DNA of 62,777 nucleotides, from the NCBI GenBank assembly GCA_020027875.1, contig JAHRHA010000015.1, positions 1-62,777 on the forward strand, given 5' to 3'. The position numbers and the translations under genes are program-made. Source of the stretch: Micromonosporaceae bacterium. GTDB taxonomy: Bacteria; Actinomycetota; Actinomycetes; Mycobacteriales; Micromonosporaceae. Of this stretch, positions 8,696 to 17,253 are shown one piece after another. The notes under the pieces were generated by a model. That model did not search any database, had not been told where the DNA came from, and saw only the letters and a list, made by a program, of their open reading frames with translations. Each line of letters opens with the position of its first letter. The stretch's first letter is position 1.

Positions 8696-10348
8696 CTATT
8701 GTGGATGGAGAATCACGTCAACGCCAGAGTCAGCTGCCCTGGCGACTGCCTCAGTCCGGTTGCGCGCGCCGAGTTTGGCGAGCACGTTGCTGACGTGGTG
8801 CGCGGTCGTTTTGCGGCTGATGTGCAGGCGCGCGGCTATCTCTGGGTTGGACAACCCTACGCTGACAAGGCGCAGCACCTGGCGCTCGCGCTCGGTCAGC
8901 TCGCCCGCGGTGCGCCGCCCGGTGCGAGGCGTCACGCCGAGAGCTCGCAGCAGGGCGGCAGCCACATCGGCGTCGATCGCGGCGCCGAACCGTTCGAACG
9001 CGTCGAACGCCGCCTCGGCCTCGACCACGGCGGCCTCCGGCCGGGTCGCCGCGAGCGCCTTCGCCATGTCGAGCCGAGCCCGCGCCACCTCGTACGGCAT
9101 ACCGAGCTTAGCGAACAGACGCAGGGCCGTCTCCAACCGTTCGACACCGTCGTGCAGTCCTGGCGCCACGGCTGACACGTGCGCAGCGGACGCGGCCGCG
9201 AGCGCCTCGGTGTAGGGAAAGTGTTGCCGCTCCGCCAGCCCAGCCAGCAGCGTTGCGGCCTGTTGTGCTTCGTCGACGGCGCCCCGAGCGAGCTGGGCCC
9301 GAACAAGCAAGGCCAACGCGGGCGCCGACGCGAGGTGGCCCTCCGCGGTGTGGGCGAGCTTGCGCTGCAACAGCGCCACGGCACCCCCCGCGTCGCCTCG
9401 GGCGAGCCGCAGCGCCGCGGCGGCCACGCTGACGCGCAGCTCGTCCTCGCGGCCGTGCAGCAGCTTTGTCGCCTCCTCGATTCGGCCCTGTCGAAGCCGG
9501 AGGTCGGCGAGCCGGGCGTACGCTTCACCCGCCACCGCCGACCCAGCGCCCACACTCATCTCGATGGCGCGGAGAAGTTCCTTCTCGCCGTCGGCCCAGT
9601 GTCCGGTCGCGACGAGGACACCGCCATAGAGCGTGCGACAGCGCGCATACAGGAAGGGGCAGCCATAGTCGGCAATGAATCGGTCTGCCACCTGGCACCA
9701 TTGGCGCGCCCGCTCCAAGTCAGCTGCCAGGTCGCAGGCGACGAGCATGTCGCAGCTGGCGAAGACCACAGTGTCCAGACGCAAGCACTCCCCGCCAAGA
9801 GTTCCGGCCATGGCTTCGTCAATGAGCGACAGTCCCTTGTCGACCTGGCCAAGCATAACGAGCTTCTCGCCCAGCCCGGATAGCGAGCACAGCTCCAAGT
9901 CAAGGTCGCCACTCTGGCGCGCCGCGGTGAGCGCCCGCTCGCAGAGGCTCACGGCGACATCGAGATCGGGGGTGACGTACGCGCCAGTCACCCACACCCA
10001 ACCGGCGGCCGGATCGTCGTCGCCAGTGAGCATCCGCCGCGCTCGGCCGACCCATCCGTTGGCGGCGGCCCTATTGTCGAAGTTGGCCTCGTAGGTGATT
10101 GCGATCCCCAATGCCGCGCCGATTGCCCGCATAACGTCGCCGGTCCGCCGGAATTGTGCGTACGCCCGCTCGCGGCACTCGAGGCTGCGGCGTGGATCGC
10201 CGAGCCACCACAGGACCTCCCCCAGTCCGTCGAGAGCCTCGGCGTTCGGGCCGTGGGCGAGAGCCGCCTCGAACGCGGTCCGGGCGTCGCCCCAACGCCC
10301 GGCGGCTAGGGCCGCACTGCCGCCCGCGACGAGCTGATCCACCGCCAT
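8696..10348 (-). CDS. LuxR-family transcriptional regulator with TPR-like helical repeats
   Basis: 550 residues. The last ~70 contain a clear LuxR/GerE helix-turn-helix: LTERERQVLRLV, then GLSNPEIAARLHISRKT and VSNVLAKLG. The rest is alanine/leucine-rich helical sequence with TPR-like hairpins (for example the first 75 residues, AFEAALAHGPNAEALDGLGE). There is no Walker A/B ATPase module at the N-terminus, so this resembles the C-terminal half of MalT/LAL regulators without the nucleotide switch. It is likely a ligand- or protein-responsive activator, target unknown. It starts 138 bases from the divergent methyltransferase gene, which is a candidate target. Confidence 0.85.
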   Translation of the reverse strand: MAVDQLVAGGSAALAAGRWGDARTAFEAALAHGPNAEALDGLGEVLWWLGDPRRSLECRERAYAQFRRTGDVMRAIGAALGIAITYEANFDNRAAANGWVGRARRMLTGDDDPAAGWVWVTGAYVTPDLDVAVSLCERALTAARQSGDLDLELCSLSGLGEKLVMLGQVDKGLSLIDEAMAGTLGGECLRLDTVVFASCDMLVACDLAADLERARQWCQVADRFIADYGCPFLYARCRTLYGGVLVATGHWADGEKELLRAIEMSVGAGSAVAGEAYARLADLRLRQGRIEEATKLLHGREDELRVSVAAAALRLARGDAGGAVALLQRKLAHTAEGHLASAPALALLVRAQLARGAVDEAQQAATLLAGLAERQHFPYTEALAAASAAHVSAVAPGLHDGVERLETALRLFAKLGMPYEVARARLDMAKALAATRPEAAVVEAEAAFDAFERFGAAIDADVAAALLRALGVTPRTGRRTAGELTERERQVLRLVSVGLSNPEIAARLHISRKTTAHHVSNVLAKLGARNRTEAVARAADSGVDVILHPQ

Positions 10349-10485
10349 GCCTGCATTATCACCCCCGCCAGGGACGCAGCTCTGCCCTCAGTGCGATCGC
10401 GATGGCGACGCACGAATGGGTCAGTTGCCCGATGCCCGCCGTTGACATGAGCCACACCCTCGAGGTGAGCGGAAGGAGCAGCACG

Positions 10486-11289
10486 ATGAGTAATACCACG
10501 CAGGAGACGTTCCAACTGTCCGCCGAGATGGCGGAGGCGTACGAGGCGCAGTTCGTGCCAGCATTCTTTTCCCAGTGGGCGCCGCACCTTCTTGACGCAA
10601 CCGGTGTCTCTGCGGGACAGCGCGTTCTGGACGTGGCGACCGGCACTGGCATCGTCGCTCGTAGCGCCGCCGACCGCGTCGGACCCACCGGCTCCGTGGT
10701 GGGGCTGGACCTCAACAACGCGATGCTGGCGGTCGCGCGCCGAATCCAACCGGAGATCGAGTGGCGCCAGGGGGATGCGGCGGCGCTGCCGTTCGGCGAC
10801 GCCGAGTTCGATATCGTGCTGAGCCAGATGGCGCTGATGTTCTTTCCTGACCCGATCGAGGCGTTGCGCGAAATGCGACGGGTGCTTCGTCCGGCGGGCA
10901 CAGTGGGTGTGCTGATTCCCAGCGGGTTGGCGTGGAATCCGCCGTACCAGTCGTTCGTAGATATTGTCAGCCGGCACGCCGGTCCAGATGCGCGCAACCT
11001 GGTGACCACCTACTTTTCCCTGGGCGACTTGGATCGGCTGGTCGGGTTGTTCAATGAGGCGGCGCTACGGGTCACCGCCACCAGCTGCCCGACCGGTGAG
11101 AGCCGGTACGGTTCCATCGACGAGGCTGTCAACGTCGAGATCGACAGCACGCCCTTGGGTGACCGCCTGGACCAGGGCGCACGAGAGCGGATCCTGGCCG
11201 ATTGTCGGGCGGCGATCGCGCCCTATGCGACGGCGTCGGGGGTGGTCTTCCCGTTCGAATGCCACCTCATCGTCGCGACGCCTGCCTAA
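10486..11289 (+). CDS. Class I SAM-dependent methyltransferase (UbiE/Methyltransf_11-like)
   Basis: 267 residues. SAM-binding motif I is VLDVATGTGIVA (47-58). An acidic residue ends the second strand (GLDLNN), followed by GDAAALPFGDAEFDIV and LREMRRVLRPAG, a standard Methyltransf_11 layout. The ATG at 10486 follows a good GGAAGGAG site (10471-10478). A longer open frame upstream adds only arginine-rich shadow sequence, so it was not used. The acceptor is unknown. The gene is divergent from the LuxR regulator and ends just before a decayed nucleotidyltransferase. Confidence 0.82.
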   Translation: MSNTTQETFQLSAEMAEAYEAQFVPAFFSQWAPHLLDATGVSAGQRVLDVATGTGIVARSAADRVGPTGSVVGLDLNNAMLAVARRIQPEIEWRQGDAAALPFGDAEFDIVLSQMALMFFPDPIEALREMRRVLRPAGTVGVLIPSGLAWNPPYQSFVDIVSRHAGPDARNLVTTYFSLGDLDRLVGLFNEAALRVTATSCPTGESRYGSIDEAVNVEIDSTPLGDRLDQGARERILADCRAAIAPYATASGVVFPFECHLIVATPA

Positions 11290-11292
11290 TCC

Positions 11293-11720
11293 TCAGCAGG
11301 CGCTGGCCGCCGGCGGGTTGATCCGGTCCACCAGTGCATTCACGAAGCGAACGGTCTCAGCGTGATCGGCCTCGCCGACCCGTCCGCCGAGCCTGCGGAG
11401 CTGGAGGGCGTGATCGATGACCGCGCCTGCTTCAGAGTCGCCAGCGCTTCCTTGCTCGGATAGGCGATCTCGATGCGGTCCGACCACTCCGGATGGTGCT
11501 GCTCGACTGACCGGTGCACGGCGTCGAGGCGACGGAACTCGTCCTCGTTGAGGGGTGCCGTAATAACGGCGAGCAGGTCGACATCGCTGATGTGGTCGTC
11601 GAAGTCGCCCGTGACCATCGATCCGTATAGGTAAAGGCCGACGAGGCCGTCGCCGAGCACGCCCGCCACCCCGGAGATGACCGTCGCTCAGCAGCGAGCG
11701 AACGGCAGGTGTCCAGGCCG
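11293..11720 (-). pseudogene. Nucleotidyltransferase (aminoglycoside-adenylyltransferase-like), frameshifted remnant
   Basis: The reading frame over 11340-11669 contains a nucleotidyltransferase core: LYLYGS, then the DVD metal-binding pair (ISDVDLLAV), as in AadA-like enzymes. It breaks down after about residue 80 (IEIAYPSKEALATLK) into low-complexity sequence. The continuation appears in another frame downstream (HALQLRRLGGRVGEADHAETVRFVNALVDRI), where it reads like a genuine C-terminus. Upstream of the core, a stop codon lies seven codons before the first GTG, while a different frame is open. Only about 130 residues' worth is left, against ~260 in intact relatives. I read this as a gene broken by frameshift plus internal deletion. 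A sequencing error at one or two sites is the alternative. Confidence 0.55.
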
Positions 11721-11903
11721 AACTGTCGGGAGGGACCTGAGCGCCGGTCATCGGCCCAGAGTCCACTCGCATATCACGCCGGTCCAGCCGTGCAGGTGTG
11801 GCGTGCAGCGGGCAAGGCCACCGGCGCGTACGGTGGCCGTGGCCCACGGTCGACTCGGCGCGGAGTCGACTGACCTCGACGCTCCCAGGGTGGTTGAACA
11901 GAC

Positions 11904-12653
11904 GTGACCAATGACGATGAGGAGCGGCTCCCGGGAGGGAACGTCGCGGGCGCGGTGCGCATCGGCGATACCGTCCGGCGCCGGACCGGACCGTGGACGC
12001 CGGCGGTACACGCGCTCCTCAACCACCTCGCGACGCGCGTGCCGCACACCCCCAGGGTCTTCGGAATCGACGATCTGGGTCGCGAGGTCCTGGCGTACCT
12101 TCCCGGTCGTGTCATCGACACCGATACCGATACCGAGATGCTCACCCTCGAGCAGATCGCTTCCGTCGCGCGGTGGACCCTTGCCTTCCACCACGCGGTC
12201 GGGGACTTCTCCCATCCCGGGCCCTGGCGATATTTCCCGATCGCCGGCCCGACACTGATTGGACACAACGACATCGCGCCGTACAACGTGTGCTTCGACG
12301 GCGACGACCTCGTGGGCATTTTCGACTGGGACATGTCGGGTCCCTCGACACCGCTGTTTGAGTTGGCGTTCATCGCCTGGAACTGCGTGCCGTTGTGGCG
12401 CGACATCGGCGCCGAACTCGCCGCTCAACGGTTGACGTTGATCGCGGCGACCTACGGCGAATTCACGCCCCGCCAGATCCTGCACGCCGTCCCCAGGCGG
12501 ATCCAGATCATGCTCGACGGCATTCCGGTGGCGGCAGCGGCCGGCGACCAGGGCATGGCGAACCTCCTGACCGCCGGTGAACCCGGCCGATCCCGCAGGT
12601 CGCTTGCATCCCTGGTCGAACGCATCCCAGCGATCGACCGGCTGCTCACGTGA
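11904..12653 (+). CDS. Aminoglycoside phosphotransferase (APH)-family kinase-like protein
   Basis: 249 residues with the APH/choline kinase catalytic core. The Brenner-type motif HNDIAPYN (H121, D123, N128) is followed by the metal-binding DWD (141-143). The N-terminal lobe is reduced: homology starts around a GGNVAG segment and I see no clear ATP-binding lysine strand. The protein is therefore shorter than typical APH enzymes (260-300). Many such genes phosphorylate small molecules other than antibiotics, so resistance should not be inferred. The GTG start at 11904 has a weak ribosome site. It is divergent from the nucleotidyltransferase remnant. Confidence 0.75.
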   Translation: MTNDDEERLPGGNVAGAVRIGDTVRRRTGPWTPAVHALLNHLATRVPHTPRVFGIDDLGREVLAYLPGRVIDTDTDTEMLTLEQIASVARWTLAFHHAVGDFSHPGPWRYFPIAGPTLIGHNDIAPYNVCFDGDDLVGIFDWDMSGPSTPLFELAFIAWNCVPLWRDIGAELAAQRLTLIAATYGEFTPRQILHAVPRRIQIMLDGIPVAAAAGDQGMANLLTAGEPGRSRRSLASLVERIPAIDRLLT

Positions 12654-12728
12654 ATGCCTCGGAGCCGCCGACTGCTTGCTGATCTCCGGGAACCTGCCCA
12701 CCCCGTTCGGCGCATAGCGACTGTGTCG

Positions 12729-13415
12729 TCAGGACCGGCTCGGGTCTGAGGGTCCGCGCTGCTTGGCGTCGAGCCAGCCGGGCCAGATTCGTCGCGCCAC
12801 CTCGGCCGGTAGCCTTCCGCCGAGATGCATTGATCGCCAGACGCCGCGATAGCCCGGCAGTACACCGGCAGCCACGACGATGTGACCGAGCAGCAACGGA
12901 GTCAACAGGAACGTCGTCCATCGGTGGATGGCAAGCAGGCTGACCGGACCTATCGGGAGGAACAGCATTCCGAGCCCGCTGAGCGTCAGGACGACCAGCG
13001 TCAGCACAATGATCATGTTCGCAAGGCGTTGACCAGGGTCGAAGTGACCGTCATGACTGCCGAACCGGCCGGTGAAAACCGCGCGCGGCCAGGTCGTCAG
13101 CCAGCGTCCATCGCTGGATGTGAAGCGCATGGTTTCACGGGCGAACGAGCGGATGCCGCGTACCCCGAACGGAAGCCAGACGAGGAGTACGCATATCGAC
13201 GCGTAGCCGGCGAGTTCGTGGATGGCTTCATCGCGCATGCCGGTCAGCCGCGCGAGTGGGCTACCGGTGCCGTAGCCGGCGACCACGAACCACCATCCGG
13301 TGGCGAGCATTACCAGCACCGTCGTGTAGATGCCCGCGTGGAACCAGCGACCGGCTCGGCCGTACCTCTGCACTATCTCCGGATCGGGGATCTGCTCCGC
13401 AATCTCACCTGCCAC
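12729..13415 (-). CDS. Cytochrome b/b6-type membrane subunit (formate dehydrogenase gamma-like)
   Basis: A 228-residue integral membrane protein with four hydrophobic spans and histidines placed for haem b ligation: H26 in WFHAGIY, H66 in IHELAGY, then IHRWTTF and LLGHIVV in the last two spans. This is the layout of the cytochrome b561/formate dehydrogenase gamma family, which passes electrons between a periplasmic-side dehydrogenase and quinone. No catalytic molybdopterin or iron-sulfur subunit is adjacent, so it is an orphan and its partner is unknown. The start region has AGGAGG-like purines (AACCTCCTCAGG on the forward strand). It faces divergently toward the CBS protein. Confidence 0.78.
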   Translation of the reverse strand: MAGEIAEQIPDPEIVQRYGRAGRWFHAGIYTTVLVMLATGWWFVVAGYGTGSPLARLTGMRDEAIHELAGYASICVLLVWLPFGVRGIRSFARETMRFTSSDGRWLTTWPRAVFTGRFGSHDGHFDPGQRLANMIIVLTLVVLTLSGLGMLFLPIGPVSLLAIHRWTTFLLTPLLLGHIVVAAGVLPGYRGVWRSMHLGGRLPAEVARRIWPGWLDAKQRGPSDPSRS

Positions 13416-13637
13416 CGAACCTCCTCAGGTAATCGCGTTCATGCGACCCGATTGCCATGACACAGAGGCCGAGTCGTGGTGGGCACCCGTAGGTTCCGAG
13501 CCGTGAGGATCCCGTGCCGCTTCCTTGGTCCAAGTCCTGCACTTGGATCTTCTCCCGGACAATCTATGGCCGCGGTATTAGGCTGGGATGCTGATGAGGG
13601 TGGACCATTTCTGTCAGAGGGCGTTTCGGGAGGCCAG

Positions 13638-14072
13638 ATGCGCATCAGCGACGTACTCCGCGTCAAGGGTGGCGAGGTCGTCACAGTCACTCCCGACACC
13701 GAAGTGCGGGACCTTCTCAACGTGCTCGCAGAGCACCGAATCGGCGCCGTCGTCGTCTCTCGGGACGGAATCTCGGTCGACGGAATCGCTAGTGAGCGAG
13801 ACATAGTCCGGGCTATGGCCGAGCGAGGCGCCGCGGTCATGTCTGAGCCGGTCACGGCCATCTACACCGCCGAAGTGCACACGGTCGACCTCGACACCCA
13901 GCTCGAGGACCTCATGCGCATCATGACCGAACACCGGATCAGGCACTTGCCGGTAGTGGTAGACGGCGCCTTGCGGGGCATCGTCAGCATCGGCGATGTC
14001 GTGAAGAAGCGCATCGATGAGCTCGAGAGCGAGAGGTCTGCATTGACCAACTACATCTCAGGTGCTCGCTGA
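13638..14072 (+). CDS. CBS-domain pair protein
   Basis: 144 residues consisting of two tandem CBS motifs and little else. The first covers about 1-60 (ISDVLRVKGGEVVTVTPDTEVRDLLNVLAEHRIGAVVV). The second covers about 70-130, with HRIRHLPVVVDGALRGIVSIGDVVK. CBS pairs bind adenine nucleotides and act as energy or redox-linked regulatory modules; stand-alone ones are common in actinobacteria. The ATG at 13638 follows a GGGAGG ribosome site. An open frame extending upstream to 13476 lacks domain content and was rejected. The partner enzyme is unknown. Confidence 0.85.
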   Translation: MRISDVLRVKGGEVVTVTPDTEVRDLLNVLAEHRIGAVVVSRDGISVDGIASERDIVRAMAERGAAVMSEPVTAIYTAEVHTVDLDTQLEDLMRIMTEHRIRHLPVVVDGALRGIVSIGDVVKKRIDELESERSALTNYISGAR

Positions 14073-14099
14073 CGAGGCCCGCGCATCGGTTCGCCCACT

Positions 14100-14172
14100 T
14101 CAAGATCGCGGTGATCATGAGCTGGCCGTCGCGAAACAGCGTCGATCATGACCTCCAGGTCATGATCGACGG
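14100..14172. repeat. Dispersed palindromic element B, copy 1
   Basis: A ~73-base sequence beginning TCAAGATCGCGGTGATCATG, nearly identical to a second copy at 35266-35340. Its right half is a perfect hairpin: GTCGATCATGACCT (14141-14154), loop CC, AGGTCATGATCGAC (14157-14170). It lies between two convergent genes, so it can serve as a bidirectional terminator as well as being a repeat family member. Confidence 0.8.
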
Positions 14173-14213
14173 GGGGGTTATCGACGGGGGGGGGGTTATC
14201 GGCGGGAGGGGTT
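14170..14213. other. G-tract cluster next to element B
   Basis: Immediately after element B the plus strand has runs of seven, nine, three and four guanines separated by TTATCGAC/TTATCGGC spacers. The spacing could allow a G-quadruplex on the plus strand. The last bases enter the 3' end of the small membrane protein gene. Confidence 0.45.
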
Positions 14214-14594
14214 GAGCAGCGGGTCACCGGCGAGGGCGTCATCGGCCAGGGAGTTGGGCACCTCGAGCGGGTCTTGGCGGGACATCGCCTTGCGCCCAAA
14301 TGTGGTGGCCGCCCAACCCAGCGCCGCGCCAACGAGAGTGGCCGCCGCCAGCCAGCCCCACGGCCGCGACTGTCGGCGACCGGCCAGCGCGTCGAAGGCA
14401 GCGCTCGCCCTCGCGCGGGCTTCCTTTGTGCCCGATCCGACCCGGTTGGTCGTGTCATCGAGGTACCCGGCCGCCCTCTTGCTAGCCGACCGGGTGGAGG
14501 CCCCGGCCGAGTCGACCGCCGAGACGAGGTTCTCCCACGCCTGTCCCGCAATCCGTTCGGCCCTATGCGCGCGGGACTCCTGCTTGCCAAACAT
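14196..14594 (-). CDS. Small single-span membrane protein, unknown
   Basis: 132 residues. The N-terminal ~80 are hydrophilic and probably helical (EESRAHRAERIAGQAWENLV region, rich in Ala, Ser and charged residues). One transmembrane segment follows (about 84-104, WGWLAAATLVGAALGWAATT), then a short polar tail. This resembles actinobacterial DUF3618/YtxH-like stress or envelope proteins in shape only; I do not claim membership. The ATG at 14594 is preceded by GGAGGAG, a strong ribosome site. A longer upstream frame was rejected. The 3' end abuts the G-tract cluster and element B. Confidence 0.65.
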   Translation of the reverse strand: MFGKQESRAHRAERIAGQAWENLVSAVDSAGASTRSASKRAAGYLDDTTNRVGSGTKEARARASAAFDALAGRRQSRPWGWLAAATLVGAALGWAATTFGRKAMSRQDPLEVPNSLADDALAGDPLLNPSRR

Positions 14595-14922
14595 GATCTC
14601 CTCCTGCCACCTGGAAACACCTCTCCATTGCCCCGATGTGGCCTCCCCCAAACCACTCATGGCGAAGGAGTTCGGCGGAGCGGGCACGCCGATCGCGGAC
14701 TCGCGCCGCCCTGATCGGGCAGCTATTCTGTGACCCGGCGCCACTCGCGCGCCGTACCTCCAGACCGGTGGCCCACGCCCGCCGGCAATGCGGAGGCGAA
14801 GGTGGTCACCATGCCGTCGCGAGCAATCGACGATCACGCCGTGTCACGCGAACTTCGAAGGCGGCGATCGGCGTGCGCCGGCGTGGGTTGGCCCGCCGAT
14901 CGTGGCCGGACGAGGATCGGCG
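14595..14922. other. Intergenic region between divergent genes
   Basis: 328 bases between the small membrane protein and the BtrH-like gene. It holds the ribosome site of the former and presumably two divergent promoters, but I see no confident -10/-35 pair, hairpin or coding sequence. Short open frames here are arginine-rich shadows. Confidence 0.4.
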
Positions 14923-16110
14923 ATGACCGAGCAGAGGAAGCTCAAGAAACTGGTGCGCGAGCGGTCCGCTCGCACCGGTGAGTCCTACACCACCGCCCGT
15001 CGGCGGGTCGCGCCAACGGATGCGCCGACGATTCCGGAGTGGATCGTGCCCGGCTACCCGGGCTTCGGCACGCGCGCCCACCACGACAGCGCGTTGCTGG
15101 CCCACCTGTTGACGCAGGCCGGCGTCACCGCTCCGGATACGGCGAAGCCCTACTCGGAGGCGATGCTCACCGGCATGGCAGGGGGCATTGGCTTCCTGTA
15201 CAGCGTTTTTGAGTACGCAGGTCATGCGCCAATGCTGACGATTGTCGCCCAACACCATCCGCAGCCATGGTTGCCGACGGCGCTGGACAACCTCGGTCTT
15301 CCGTACCGCGAGCGGCGTGCGACCAGTCAGGCCAAGGCTCTCGCCGAGCTGCGGGACGTGGTGAACAGCCGGGCCGTGTACTGCACGGTCGACCGGACAC
15401 GGCTGGCATGGCACGCGGGTTGCTCCGGACTGCATACCGATCCGTACGGCGTGGTCGTGGTTGGCGCCGGACCCGAGCTTGTCTGGCTGGACGACGACTC
15501 TCCGGCGCCGCGGGAGCTCTCGCTCGACACCTTCGCCTCGGCCTGGTCGGGCTACGCGAAGGGCCGCCACCATTCACTGGTGATCGGCGACGCGGCCGAT
15601 GTGCCGGTCGACCTCACGGCCTCGATTGAAGCGGCGGTACGCCTTACCGTCGCCCACCTCACCGGACCGGTGCTGGGAAACAGCTTCGACGCGAACTTCG
15701 GCTTCACGGGCATGGTCAGGCTCGCTACGCAACTACGGGACGAGCGGACGAAGACCGGTTGGGCCAGGCGTTTCGGCACCGCCGAAACGTTCGCTCTCGC
15801 GATGCGCCGGCTGGAGGAATGCCTGGAGCGCGAGTACACCGCGGCGGGGGCGACTCGTCCGATCTATGCCGAATTCCTGGATGAGGCTGCGGCCCTGCTC
15901 GACCCGTCCGGCGCGGATGCCCTGCGAACGGCGGCGGAGTTGTTCCGCGAATCGGGTGTGGTCTGGTCCCGTATGGCTTCGACGGCCGCAAGCCATGGCG
16001 CCCTAACCGACGGAGAGGCGCAACGTGCCGCCTTCGCGGGGCTCGCCGACCTGGTCGACGAGGCCCGGATCAGCGAGGAGCGAGCTGCCGCCGCCCTCGC
16101 CATCGTCTGA
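14923..16110 (+). CDS. BtrH N-terminal / DUF4872-type protein (papain-like acyltransferase fold)
   Basis: 395 residues. The N-terminus is a basic segment with QRKLKKLVRERSARTGESYTTARRRV, resembling a short DNA/RNA-contact or arginine-rich motif. After it comes a region like the BtrH N-terminal domain (AMLTGMAGGIGFLYSVFEY, then HHPQPWLPTALDNLGLPY, and CSGLHTDPYGVVVVGA with a conserved-looking His-Asp pair). A DUF4872-like C-terminal helical part follows. BtrH itself transfers an amino-acyl side chain in butirosin biosynthesis; here no antibiotic cluster is adjacent, so the substrate is unknown. The ATG at 14923 was chosen because it begins the basic N-terminus and follows GAGGATCGG. Confidence 0.68.
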   Translation: MTEQRKLKKLVRERSARTGESYTTARRRVAPTDAPTIPEWIVPGYPGFGTRAHHDSALLAHLLTQAGVTAPDTAKPYSEAMLTGMAGGIGFLYSVFEYAGHAPMLTIVAQHHPQPWLPTALDNLGLPYRERRATSQAKALAELRDVVNSRAVYCTVDRTRLAWHAGCSGLHTDPYGVVVVGAGPELVWLDDDSPAPRELSLDTFASAWSGYAKGRHHSLVIGDAADVPVDLTASIEAAVRLTVAHLTGPVLGNSFDANFGFTGMVRLATQLRDERTKTGWARRFGTAETFALAMRRLEECLEREYTAAGATRPIYAEFLDEAAALLDPSGADALRTAAELFRESGVVWSRMASTAASHGALTDGEAQRAAFAGLADLVDEARISEERAAAALAIV

Positions 16111-16233
16111 CCACCTGCCACGAGGCTGATTCGGAGCGCGGCGGGCGGTGCGGGGGCTTGGCGGCGCTCCGCCGCTCCGCGTGGCGAGGCGGTAGCCTGA
16201 GGCCGCCCGCGAACCGACGTGGAAGGGGACAGC

Positions 16234-17253
16234 GTGACCGTGCTCGATACCGAAGCGGTCCGGCGGCCCCACGTCGAGGAGCCGCCCCGCCCACCCAGCC
16301 GCTGGGGCCGGCTCGGGTCGGTCGAGGGGCTCGCGGTCGTCGTCGTGATTGTGCTGATCGGGCGTGGGCGGCTGCTGAGCCTCATCGAGTCGCCAAAGGC
16401 GATGACCCTCATCACCATATTTGTCTCGATCATGGTGCAGGCGCTGCCCTTCCTCGTCCTCGGGACCATGTTGTCGGCCGCGATCACAGCCTTCGTTCCC
16501 ACGCGGTTCTTCGAGCGTGCGCTGCCGAGCCGGCCCGCGGCGGCGGTCCCTGTGGCGGGGGTGGCAGGAGCGGTCCTGCCCGCCTGCGAGTGCGGTTCTG
16601 TACCGGTTGCTGGGGCCCTGATCCGGCGCGGTGTTGCCCCGGCGGCGGCGTTCGCGTTTCTGCTCGCCTCCCCGGCGATCAACCCGGTGGTCTTGATCGC
16701 CACCGCAGTGGCATTCCCTGGGCAGCCGCAGATGGTGGCGGCGCGCTTCACGGCGAGCCTCGTCGCGGCAGTAATCATGGGTTGGCTCTGGCTGCGGCTC
16801 GGCCAGCCCGGTTGGCTGCGACCGATGCGGGTCGTCGACCCGCACACTGACCGTGGCTGGCCTGCGTTCTGGTCCTCGTGTCGTAGTGACGTCGTCCAGG
16901 CCGGCGGGTTCCTCGTGGTTGGAGCATTCGCCGCCGCGACCCTGAACGTCACGGTGCCGCCGGCCTGGCTGGGGGCGGTCGCCGCCAACCCGGTCTTCTC
17001 GGTGATCGCTCTCGCCCTGCTCGCCGTGCTGCTGTCGATCTGCTCGGAGGCGGACGCGTTTGTGGCCGCCTCGCTCAGCCAGTTCTCGCTGACCGCGCGC
17101 CTGGCCTTCCTGGTCGTCGGGCCGATGGTCGACCTCAAGCTCTTCGCCATGCAGGTCGGCTGGTTCGGGCCGCGCTTCGCGATCCGGTTCGCCCCGACGA
17201 CGTTCGTCGTCGCGGTGCTGGTGTCCGTGGCTGTCGGGTGGTTGATGTTCTGA
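16234..17253 (+). CDS. Permease of the DUF318/ArsP-YcgR family
   Basis: 339 residues with about eight transmembrane spans and two homologous halves, as in Pfam PF03773 permeases. The conserved cysteine motif LPACECGSVPVAG and the SPAINPVV loop are characteristic. The GTG at 16234 follows a GGAAGGGG site (16221-16228); an upstream in-frame GTG at 16219 overlaps that site and is less likely. The stop overlaps the next gene's ATG by one base. In Bacillus the homologous YcgR-YcgQ pair is under zinc-uptake (Zur) control, which makes metal or metalloid transport the leading idea. Direction and substrate are not shown by the sequence. Confidence 0.82.
   Translation: MTVLDTEAVRRPHVEEPPRPPSRWGRLGSVEGLAVVVVIVLIGRGRLLSLIESPKAMTLITIFVSIMVQALPFLVLGTMLSAAITAFVPTRFFERALPSRPAAAVPVAGVAGAVLPACECGSVPVAGALIRRGVAPAAAFAFLLASPAINPVVLIATAVAFPGQPQMVAARFTASLVAAVIMGWLWLRLGQPGWLRPMRVVDPHTDRGWPAFWSSCRSDVVQAGGFLVVGAFAAATLNVTVPPAWLGAVAANPVFSVIALALLAVLLSICSEADAFVAASLSQFSLTARLAFLVVGPMVDLKLFAMQVGWFGPRFAIRFAPTTFVVAVLVSVAVGWLMF

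Noticed and set aside
7500..8700. SAM or cobalamin riboswitch ahead of mmuM
   Set aside because: Only ~150 bases separate mmuM from the next gene and I see no multi-helix conserved core. A normal strong ribosome site explains the region.
10156..10485. N-terminal extension of the methyltransferase
   Set aside because: The extra 110 residues are arginine/proline-rich, overlap the 5' end of the LuxR gene on the other strand, and a good ribosome site precedes the internal ATG at 10486.
11904..12653. Aminoglycoside resistance gene
   Set aside because: The APH fold is shared by many kinases with other substrates, the N-lobe is shortened, and there is no supporting context.
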